Assembly: GCA_934408725.1 (NCBI GenBank)
Contig: CAKRVB010000036.1
Coordinates: forward strand, 1-25,373
Direction of reading: 5' to 3'
DNA length: 25,373 nucleotides
Source: an uncultured Marvinbryantia sp.
GTDB lineage: Bacteria > Bacillota > Clostridia > Lachnospirales > Lachnospiraceae
The notes beneath the pieces were generated by a model. It saw nothing but the letters and a program-made list of their open reading frames with translations, was not told where the DNA came from and searched no databases. The position numbers and the translations under genes are program-made. This document shows positions 7,079 through 13,675 of the stretch, piece by piece (position 1 is the stretch's first letter; every line of letters starts with the position of its first letter).

Positions 7079-8816
7079 GTTCCCTGCCTCCTTTCTGCTC
7101 TGCAAATAGCTTCGCATATTCCGATACCTGTTCCATTAATGTTTCATGATTCGAAACAGTGGTTTTTCCATCTTTCATCCAGATTACCTGATCCATCTCC
7201 GGGAAAAGATACAACCGATGAGAAATCAGCAATACGATGGATTCTTTGCTGATCTGTTTCAGATTCTCAAAAATTTCTTTTTCTGTATTTTCATCCAACG
7301 CTGAAAATGGATCATCCAGGATCAGTAAAGGTCTCCTGTGACACAAGGTTCTGGCAAGTGCCAGTCTCTGTGCCTGTCCACCGGACAATCGAACACCGCC
7401 ATTTCCGACCAGTGTCTGTAAACCATTCTCCATTTCAGACACCTCCCTGTCCAGACAGACCATTTGAAGATATCTTTCCACATCTGCAGAATCTCCCATC
7501 AGGATGTTATTCTCAATGGTATCATTGAATAACTCTGGATCATGTCCCAGATAACCAATACTTTCCGTTCGCTCAAAAGCTGTTTTTTCTCTTAATTCTT
7601 CTCCATTTAACAGAATCCGTCCTTCATACGGATACTCACACAGAAATATCTTTCCCAGCGTAGATTTTCCGCAGGCCACCGAACCGGTAATACCGATGAT
7701 CTGTCCTGGTTTTGCTGTAACTGAAATATCTTTCAGCACTTTTTTTCCGTCCGGATAAGCAAAGCTTACATGCTTCATTTCCAGTTCTCCACTCAGCACT
7801 GTTTTATTTTCTGGCTCTTTTTTCTGCATTACCATCAGTGGACGAATTCGTTTCCAGGAAACTTCTGCCTTATGGACTGCATTAAACAGCTTAGCTGCAC
7901 TGGAGGATTTTACCGACAGCTTCACAAAGCATGCCAGAAATGTGGTAAATGCCGCAATATTCCATGTGCACCATCCACTTCCCAGCACATTTTTCTGTCC
8001 AAAATATAAAATAAACAGCACTCCTGCCATAGAAATAATCCGGTACACCGGAGGCATCACCGCATTCCAGATGTTGGCTTTTACCGCAGATTGTTCATAA
8101 TCCGAAAGATTCTTTTCGTAAGCTTCCTGCCGTTCCTTTTCCCGTCCAAATACCCGATAGGTAATGGCATTCTGTGCCCGGTCCAGCGTAGCCGTACTTA
8201 AAACGCCTGACTGTACTTTATATGCAGCCCCGGTTTTCTGTACCACACGTTTCATCTTCTCTGCAATAGTATAAGAAACCGGTGGAAAAATCATGCAAAG
8301 AAGTGCCAGACGCCAGTCATACCACAGCAGCATACCTGCATAAGCCACAAGTGCCACACCAGTATCAAAGATCTCGGTTGTAAATTTACGCATTCCTTCC
8401 ACGCAGTCATCCACATCCAGAATGGCTTTGGTCATCACATCTCCCTCGCCTTCTTTTCTAAGGCTGGCTCTGCTTTTATTTAACAGACTGCCGTAGAGGA
8501 TCTGTTTCATTCTCCGGTTCACATTATTGGCAAACCGTCTCACATAAAAACGCTTAATATATCTGGATACCTGTACCACTGTAATGGCAATGATGTAGCT
8601 CAACACCAATATCAGCATATCCGTAAACTGACTGCGCCCCTGTAAAATATTTACCAGACACCCTGTCATCTGCCCCTCAAACCAGGGACCTGCCAGCAGC
8701 CCCAGATTGTAAATCAATCCGGAAATCGTAACGATCAAAAGTGCCTTCCATTCCATTTGAAAATAAGAGAGGACACAATCCGGCTGAAATCGCTTATTCT
8801 GCTGTGTCACATTCAT
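7068..8816 (-). CDS. ABC exporter half-transporter, first subunit (canonical signature, Asp in Walker B)
   Basis: 582 residues with an N-terminal exporter membrane domain (about 20-315) and nucleotide-binding domain (about 345-570). Walker A is TGSVACGKST, the signature LSGGQAQR is canonical, but Walker B is LLILDD, with Asp where the catalytic Glu should be. This is the complementary half of a heterodimer whose other subunit has the degenerate signature: the degenerate site is built from this subunit's Walker motifs and the partner's FSQGQ. A GTG at 8834 could extend it by six codons, but AAGGAG sits inside that extension at the right distance for the ATG at 8816, which is therefore chosen. 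Transcribed from the tandem promoters just upstream. Confidence 0.9.
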   Translation of the reverse strand: MNVTQQNKRFQPDCVLSYFQMEWKALLIVTISGLIYNLGLLAGPWFEGQMTGCLVNILQGRSQFTDMLILVLSYIIAITVVQVSRYIKRFYVRRFANNVNRRMKQILYGSLLNKSRASLRKEGEGDVMTKAILDVDDCVEGMRKFTTEIFDTGVALVAYAGMLLWYDWRLALLCMIFPPVSYTIAEKMKRVVQKTGAAYKVQSGVLSTATLDRAQNAITYRVFGREKERQEAYEKNLSDYEQSAVKANIWNAVMPPVYRIISMAGVLFILYFGQKNVLGSGWCTWNIAAFTTFLACFVKLSVKSSSAAKLFNAVHKAEVSWKRIRPLMVMQKKEPENKTVLSGELEMKHVSFAYPDGKKVLKDISVTAKPGQIIGITGSVACGKSTLGKIFLCEYPYEGRILLNGEELREKTAFERTESIGYLGHDPELFNDTIENNILMGDSADVERYLQMVCLDREVSEMENGLQTLVGNGGVRLSGGQAQRLALARTLCHRRPLLILDDPFSALDENTEKEIFENLKQISKESIVLLISHRLYLFPEMDQVIWMKDGKTTVSNHETLMEQVSEYAKLFAEQKGGREHEA

Positions 8817-8853
8817 GATATGCTCCTTTTCCACTGTTTCTGCCTGTCATAGC

Positions 8854-8900
8854 AAAAAATAGTTGTACATTCATTTAGATGATAGTACAACTACTTTTTT
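8854..8900. promoter_or_regulatory. Inverted repeat in the ABC promoter region: operator and/or terminator
   Basis: TAGTTGTAC (8860-8868) and GTACAACTA (8885-8893) are perfect inverted arms separated by 16 bases, flanked by A6 on one side and T7 on the other. As RNA on the minus strand it would be a hairpin with a U-run and could terminate the upstream PEP-domain transcript. As DNA the arms resemble MarR-family sites (AGTTGTACAACT type) and overlap the spacer and start region of the nearer promoter. MarR-controlled ABC exporter pairs are common in this group, yet no MarR gene is present here. Confidence 0.55.
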
Positions 8901-8908
8901 TCTGTCAA
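8879..8908 (-). promoter_or_regulatory. ABC operon promoter, proximal
   Basis: Minus-strand TTGACA (8903-8908), an 18-base spacer and TATCAT (8879-8884). The spacer contains one arm of the GTTGTAC inverted repeat, so a protein bound there would block it. Confidence 0.5.
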
Positions 8909-8910
8909 AC

Positions 8911-8939
8911 ATTTTATTGTCGGCTTACAGAAGAGTCAA
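8911..8939 (-). promoter_or_regulatory. ABC operon promoter, distal
   Basis: Minus-strand TTGACT (8934-8939), exactly 17 bases, TAAAAT (8911-8916). Its transcript would begin upstream of the inverted repeat and so would carry the hairpin. Confidence 0.5.
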
Positions 8940-9019
8940 TGTCAGCATGCCCCGAACAATATTATCATCCAAAGGTGGCACCAGTTGCTTTGATGAACTT
9001 CTCGATTGAATGATATCCT

Positions 9020-11593
9020 TTAAATTAAATATAACATCAGTCTTTCCCTCTGCAGATCATTGCATAATTCACAGGATCCCCTGCTCACATCATACACATG
9101 CACAATTTGTCTCAGTTCGGGATCTTCCGTGAACTGGCTGACAATATCTGGATATTCTGCCAGTTTTTCCGGTACAAAATGCAGTGTCTTTTCGTTGGAA
9201 AATACGGCTGTATATAATATTTCTGCCTCTACCAGATCCTGAAAGATATGGCTTCCATAGGAAAGCTCCGGGTTATATCCTGCCTTTTTCTCTTCGATCT
9301 CACAGATCGCCTCAAATTCACTGATATCCGCAAATGTAGTCGGTACCCCAAGTTCCGGCGAAGAAGTACCTATCCTTCCTGGAACCATCAAAAGCATATG
9401 CTTATTCTGCCCCTTATTTTTCCAGTTCACCGCTCCGATCAAACGTGCCACATTTGCCTTTTTTGCATAAGGCATATGATAATACGCAATCGGATCCACC
9501 AGAACAATTCTATCCATTTTTACATTTCTGGATAATCCCATGGAAGAATGTACATTCTCCAGAATAATATTTTCTTCTGGAATATGTTCTGGAATCTTCA
9601 CTTTTCCGGTATCCTTAAATACCTGAAGCGGACGGCACTGCAGCAGATTTATGGAATATTCTCCTGTTTCCGAGAGATTCACGGTAAACTCAATATCTAC
9701 CGGATATTCGTATTCCTTCTGGATGAGCTGCATAATTGCCTGTATCTGCTTCATTAATATCTCATTTTTCACGATACCGCTACAGGAAATAAAACGAACT
9801 GACCGGTTGATCCCCCTCTCCCGGAAGGATCTTTCCACTTCAAAATCATGATCTAACAAAATATTACCCAGATATCCCGGCAGTAACGGCTCGATCTGCT
9901 GCAAATCCAATTGTCTCACACAGTGCATGGTGGTATCCACTGCCTCTATATTTCTCTGAGAAAACTGATGTTTTTCTGCAATGGTGGTACAGCTTGTTGC
10001 CTGTGGCATATCCAGGCTGACCAGCCTTGGATAAGAGCCTGTTGTTCGATCTACCGCCGACGTTCCCAGCCCCATCACCAGCCGGAGCATTCCTGCTTTT
10101 GGATCAATCTGCTCCAGAAATTTATATGGGCTATAGGAATATCCCACTCCTGCCGCACATGGCATATAATATGAACCATAGTAAGAACCAGACACCCTCT
10201 GCACCAGAAGCGCCATCTGTTCATCCCGTTTGTCCAGTCCTCTTCGTTTTCGGTAATCCAGCGCAGACAGACTCATAGAACTGGCATAGACGGTTTTTAT
10301 CGCATTTTCAAACTCCAAAAGGCGTTCTTCCAGCGTTCCTCGGTTGGCACAAAAAACAGACTCATACTTACCTGCAAATGCATTGCCAAATCCATCCTCC
10401 AGAATACTGCTGGAGCGCACAATAAAAGGATCCTGCCCATAATATTCCAGAATATGCAGAAACTGATTTTTCATCTCTTCTGAAAATGCGCCATCCTTCA
10501 GACGCTGTGCAAACTCCTCTGCCAGTGAAAAATATTCTTTTTCCTCTCTCTGACGGATCCGGATATCCCAAAATCCATTGTCTACAATATAGGTATAATA
10601 CACATCAGATCCTATGAAAAAAGAATCATGAGGCTCCAGTACCTCCTCAATATCTGGTGCCAGATTGCGTACAATTGCTCTGGAAAGCAGCATACCGCAG
10701 GCTTTTCCGCCGATCATACCTGTTCCGATCATATGATTACGAACACGGAAATAATCTTCTGGTGTAAAATGTTTTTTTACCATACGCCGCATCTTTTCAT
10801 CTCTGGTCATCATAATATCGCACATGGTATTGCAGGCATCTTCTGTATTCATATGATTGTCATACAGCATTTTCGCCGTATTAAAAAAACGATTCCAGGA
10901 ATCAGTAAACTGTTCTTCTCCCGGTCTCTGAAACTTGCCAAGTACCTGATAAAACCGACTGGACTGTACACCGTCCAGAATCGGCTTAAATGTCCCTGCT
11001 TCTCTGTTATAAATATGTGGCAGGAACATGGTTTCAGAATCACGGTTCCACACCTTTGCCGGACGGACATATATATTTTTTCGATCCGAATACACATCCA
11101 GAAATAGCTGCGTGGTATTTAATATCTTTTTCACAGCATGAAAGGAATGCTTTCCCCGGATGATCGGAAAAAACGCAACCGTATCCAACGTAAACAGAAA
11201 CGGACAGGTGACACGGAAAAAATTCCCCATCATCAGATCTGTGGCCCAGGCCGTCTGAAGCTCCGACAGACAGTCAAACACATAGAATACGTCAAAGCCC
11301 TCTTTTTCAATGATCTTATGTATTTTCACTGTGAAATCTTCAAATCGATGCGATAACGGAATCTCTATCCTCTCAACCTGTGGGCAGTCTTTTACCAGCG
11401 GTTCATGACTGGCAAATCGAAAGTATATGATCCGCCGTTCATCTTGAATTGCCTGCTCTACGTATGGTTCACAGAAATACCGGAATTCCTGAAGATTCGA
11501 AACTCTCCAGACCACATTATCACCAAGCCGGATGGCATCCAGCGCCTGATCCATGTCCGGAATCCCAGAACTGATTCTTTCAAAAGCTGCCAT
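9020..11593 (-). CDS. PEP/pyruvate-binding (PPDK N-terminal, ATP-grasp) protein with KaiC-like N-terminus
   Basis: 857 residues. Residues 1 to about 180 look like a RecA/KaiC-type fold (SSGIPDMDQALDAIRLGDNVVWRV) but have no Walker A. From about 285 to 690 there is a PPDK/PEP-synthase ATP-grasp domain: TGMIGGKACGMLLSRAI at 291-307, DPFIVRSSSILEDGFGNAFA at 388-407, and the closing LLQCRPLQ. The phosphohistidine swivel domain and the PEP-binding TIM barrel of true PEP synthase or PPDK are absent, so it cannot carry out the full reaction alone; it may phosphorylate another protein or small molecule. The remaining 170 residues are unassigned. The start has GGGGGG at good distance. Expression appears to come from the promoter at 11683-11711 through a leader with a terminator-like hairpin. 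Confidence 0.85.
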   Translation of the reverse strand: MAAFERISSGIPDMDQALDAIRLGDNVVWRVSNLQEFRYFCEPYVEQAIQDERRIIYFRFASHEPLVKDCPQVERIEIPLSHRFEDFTVKIHKIIEKEGFDVFYVFDCLSELQTAWATDLMMGNFFRVTCPFLFTLDTVAFFPIIRGKHSFHAVKKILNTTQLFLDVYSDRKNIYVRPAKVWNRDSETMFLPHIYNREAGTFKPILDGVQSSRFYQVLGKFQRPGEEQFTDSWNRFFNTAKMLYDNHMNTEDACNTMCDIMMTRDEKMRRMVKKHFTPEDYFRVRNHMIGTGMIGGKACGMLLSRAIVRNLAPDIEEVLEPHDSFFIGSDVYYTYIVDNGFWDIRIRQREEKEYFSLAEEFAQRLKDGAFSEEMKNQFLHILEYYGQDPFIVRSSSILEDGFGNAFAGKYESVFCANRGTLEERLLEFENAIKTVYASSMSLSALDYRKRRGLDKRDEQMALLVQRVSGSYYGSYYMPCAAGVGYSYSPYKFLEQIDPKAGMLRLVMGLGTSAVDRTTGSYPRLVSLDMPQATSCTTIAEKHQFSQRNIEAVDTTMHCVRQLDLQQIEPLLPGYLGNILLDHDFEVERSFRERGINRSVRFISCSGIVKNEILMKQIQAIMQLIQKEYEYPVDIEFTVNLSETGEYSINLLQCRPLQVFKDTGKVKIPEHIPEENIILENVHSSMGLSRNVKMDRIVLVDPIAYYHMPYAKKANVARLIGAVNWKNKGQNKHMLLMVPGRIGTSSPELGVPTTFADISEFEAICEIEEKKAGYNPELSYGSHIFQDLVEAEILYTAVFSNEKTLHFVPEKLAEYPDIVSQFTEDPELRQIVHVYDVSRGSCELCNDLQRERLMLYLI

Positions 11594-11615
11594 ATCATTC
11601 CCCCCACTTTATATG

Positions 11616-11655
11616 TAAAAAAATAAGGCACACAGACATTTTCTGTCCATGTGCC
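11616..11655 (-). terminator. Terminator-like hairpin inside the PEP-domain gene leader (possible attenuator)
   Basis: On the minus strand GGCACATGGACA pairs with TGTCTGTGTGCC (two mismatches in twelve) and is followed by TTATTTTTTT. It lies after the promoter at 11683-11711 and before the start at 11593, so RNA from that promoter must pass it. A competing short helix is possible upstream: GTGC (complement of 11661-11664) with GCAC of the hairpin's left arm. It could instead be the terminator of the YfcC gene that a later promoter happens to precede. Confidence 0.6.
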
Positions 11656-11682
11656 ACGTTGCACCCGTATTTACTTGGGAAT

Positions 11683-11711
11683 ATTATAAAAAGAATGGTC
11701 TATAAAGTCAA
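11683..11711 (-). promoter_or_regulatory. Promoter of the PEP/pyruvate-binding gene
   Basis: Minus-strand TTGACT (11706-11711), exactly 17 bases, and a perfect TATAAT (11683-11688). Predicted start near 11676 gives an 83-base leader. Confidence 0.8.
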
Positions 11712-11728
11712 GCCAGACTTACCTATGA

Positions 11729-11810
11729 CGGCCAATTCCACCTTCACCGCCGCTTCCCGGCACCTGAACATATACGTCTATATTTTGAATGAATTTCGTC
11801 TTGCTTCTGC
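11729..11810 (-). pseudogene. Internally deleted relic of an iadA-type gene
   Basis: Read on the minus strand from about 11804 the codons give KFIQNIDVY and then, in the same frame, VQVPGSGGEGGIGRH. The intact iadA in this window begins RLIQNIDVY and has HVHVLGGGGEGGFANR 50-odd codons later. The nucleotide match is close in both pieces (for example AGCGGCGGTGAAGGTGGA against GGCGGCGGTGAAGGAGGA). So this is the 5' end of a second iadA with the intervening codons and all the rest removed; its start codon is now ACG and a stop follows at once. It lies on the same strand directly behind the YfcC gene, as an operon partner would. Confidence 0.75.
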
Positions 11811-11823
11811 TCTATCCTTATTT

Positions 11824-13344
11824 TTAGAAACCGGTTCCTACTGCAATCAATATGGTAACAACCGCACCGATCATTAGAATACCGAGGAACTTCCACATGA
11901 ATTTGATCCAGTTAGACCATTCGATCTTGGCAATCGCCAGTGAACCAATCAGACAGCCTGATGTTGGAACAATTAAATTCGTAAATGCATCCCCAAGCTG
12001 GAAAGCCAGTACAGAAGTCTGACGGGTTACACCCAGCAGATCTGCCAGCGGTGCCATAATCGGCATAGTGATTGCCGCCTGTCCGGAACCAGATACTACG
12101 AAGAAATTAAATACTGACTGGAACAGATACATCAGCACGGCTGCTACTGCACCCGATACTCCTGCCAGTGCCTGTGAAATATTGTACATAATTGTATTGA
12201 TGACTGTCGGTGTTGTAGGATCAGAACCGCCAAGCACCTGCATAATCCCCTGTGCCATGGCTACTACCAGGGCTGCACCGATCAGATCCTTTGCTCCATC
12301 TTTAAAGGAAGAAGCGATATCATTCATCTTCATATCATTTAAGTGGAAAATGATACCGATGACGCCTGCTGCCACACCCATCACAAAGAATTGGGTAGCA
12401 ATCTCTGGCATATAGTATCCTTTTGTCATAACTCCCCAGACTACCCAGATTATGGTAACCGCCAATGTCAGTAATACTAAAATATGTCCGATACCAAAGC
12501 TATGACTATCGTCAATACCGGTCTTTTCATTCTGATCACGGAAATACTGATCACTTTCGTATGCAACTGAAATCTTCGGATTCTTTTTTACTTTGGATGC
12601 ATAGAACATGGTCATTCCACAGCCCAATGCAGTAAAGACCACCCACATCACCATTCGGAATCCTGCTCCGGAGAATACATCAATACCGGCAATTCCCTGT
12701 GCAATTCCTACGGAAAACGGATTCATCCAGGATGCTCCGAAGCCAATCTGAGTAGCCACATAAGTTACCAGTACGGCAATGACCGTATCGTATCCTACGG
12801 CTACAAACAATGGACAGAGAATCATGGTAAACGGAAGTGCCTCCTCTCCCATTCCGAACACTGCTCCTCCTAAGGAAAACAATACAAAAAGTACCGGAAT
12901 CAGCAGTTTTTCTGCTCCCTTCGCTTTACGAATCAGTCCAATCAGCCCTGCTTCAATCGCACCGGTTCGGATCATGATGCCAAATGCACCGCCTACTACC
13001 AGCAGAAATGCTATAATCTCTATTGCAGAACTGCTGACAATTCCATTATACATGTAATTAAAGAAACCTGTTTCACCATTACCACTGAATAACGCCACAC
13101 CCTCTGTTACCGGCTTTCCTTCATCATCCGTCAGATACTGGAAACTTCCATCTTTGATTACCGTACGGGTCTTTTCAGTCCCGTTAATCGTGTACGAGAT
13201 ATCTGTTGTCTCGTAATAGCCCTTTGGAACAAGGAAGGTCATAACCGCTGCGATGACCACTACAAAAAAGATAATAATGTAGGTATCCGGTACGGTAAAT
13301 CCCTTGTTGAACAATTTCAGGCCTTCTCCTTTGTTTTTGCTCAT
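11824..13344 (-). CDS. YfcC-family (DcuC-like) membrane carrier
   Basis: 506 residues with about twelve membrane segments. The opening FTVPDTYIIIFFVVVIAAVMTFLVPKGYY, a periplasmic insert (about 48-85), the GGAFGIMIRTGAIEAGL stretch, FGMGEEALPF, and the C-terminal GSGQAAITMPIMAPLADLLGV are typical of the YfcC/C4-dicarboxylate anaerobic carrier group. Members are variously annotated as basic amino acid, arginine/ornithine or dicarboxylate carriers; substrate is not certain. The iadA relic directly behind it suggests it once shared an operon with isoaspartyl dipeptidase, which would fit uptake of amino acids or small peptides. Start supported by GAAGGAG ten bases upstream. No strong promoter was recognised in the 100 bases ahead of it. 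Confidence 0.87.
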   Translation of the reverse strand: MSKNKGEGLKLFNKGFTVPDTYIIIFFVVVIAAVMTFLVPKGYYETTDISYTINGTEKTRTVIKDGSFQYLTDDEGKPVTEGVALFSGNGETGFFNYMYNGIVSSSAIEIIAFLLVVGGAFGIMIRTGAIEAGLIGLIRKAKGAEKLLIPVLFVLFSLGGAVFGMGEEALPFTMILCPLFVAVGYDTVIAVLVTYVATQIGFGASWMNPFSVGIAQGIAGIDVFSGAGFRMVMWVVFTALGCGMTMFYASKVKKNPKISVAYESDQYFRDQNEKTGIDDSHSFGIGHILVLLTLAVTIIWVVWGVMTKGYYMPEIATQFFVMGVAAGVIGIIFHLNDMKMNDIASSFKDGAKDLIGAALVVAMAQGIMQVLGGSDPTTPTVINTIMYNISQALAGVSGAVAAVLMYLFQSVFNFFVVSGSGQAAITMPIMAPLADLLGVTRQTSVLAFQLGDAFTNLIVPTSGCLIGSLAIAKIEWSNWIKFMWKFLGILMIGAVVTILIAVGTGF

Positions 13345-13454
13345 AACCTTAAATCTCCTTCATTTTTATATGACACACAAAGAACAGTGTAACATAGAAC
13401 TGTAAATAAAGTAACCGGAAAATATGAAAAAACGGGGATTTTCTGAAAATAATA

Positions 13455-13483
13455 TTGCTATCACAGGAAACATATGTTAAAAT
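13455..13483 (+). promoter_or_regulatory. Promoter of the queuosine-salvage-like operon
   Basis: TTGCTA (13455-13460), 17-base spacer, TAAAAT (13478-13483). The predicted start near 13490 puts the riboswitch aptamer at the very 5' end of the RNA. Confidence 0.65.
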
Positions 13484-13490
13484 GACAGCC

Positions 13491-13527
13491 GAACTGGTTC
13501 GGAAACCTCCCAGTATAAAAAACTAGG
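13491..13527 (+). ncRNA. preQ1-I riboswitch aptamer
   Basis: P1 is ACTGG (13493-13497) with CCAGT (13510-13514); the 12-base loop is TTCGGAAACCTC; the 3' tail is ATAAAAAACTAGG (13515-13527). The A-rich tail ending ACTAGG, the GGTTC entry and the CCTCCC are the hallmarks of the class, and CCT in the loop can pair with AGG at the tail end to make the H-type pseudoknot. The layout matches the Thermoanaerobacter tengcongensis and Bacillus queC aptamers closely. It senses preQ1, the queuosine precursor, and normally turns genes off when preQ1 is present. It lies directly upstream of a nucleoside hydrolase and an ECF S component, a context known for queuosine salvage. Confidence 0.92.
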
Positions 13528-13549
13528 CAAAGTAAAAATAGAAAAATCA

Positions 13550-13570
13550 GGCTGCTCTGGCAGTCTTTTA
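13550..13570 (+). terminator. Short hairpin with T-run, candidate riboswitch expression platform
   Basis: GGCTGC (13550-13555) pairs with GCAGTC (13560-13565), one G-U, loop TCTG, then TTTTA. It comes 22 bases after the aptamer. CTGG within it can pair with CCAG of P1, a possible switching contact. The T-run is short. Confidence 0.5.
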
Positions 13571-13575
13571 TGGTT

Positions 13576-13655
13576 GCTTTTGTTTATGAGGTTATACCAT
13601 AGAATGCACGCTCCGTGAACATTCTATGGTCATGAACAAAAGCTTTTTTATTTTT
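13576..13655 (+). terminator. Very long intrinsic terminator ahead of the nucleoside hydrolase
   Basis: Outer stem of 13 bp (13576-13588 with 13631-13643, starting GCTTTTGTT/AACAAAAGC), a 7-base bulge, an inner perfect 11-bp stem ACCATAGAATG (13596-13606) with CATTCTATGGT (13620-13630), and a CACG/CGTG cap. It is followed by TTTTTTATTTTT and ends 20 bases before the start codon. RNA from the riboswitch promoter must read through it. The size (about 28 pairs) is unusual for a switch terminator. Confidence 0.8.
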
Positions 13656-13675
13656 ACACGCAAGAAAGGATGAAA

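Noticed and set aside
13345..13454. Promoter for the YfcC gene (TTACTT, 17 bases, TACACT on the minus strand).
   Set aside because: The -35 is poor and the -10 only fair; not strong enough to list as a feature.
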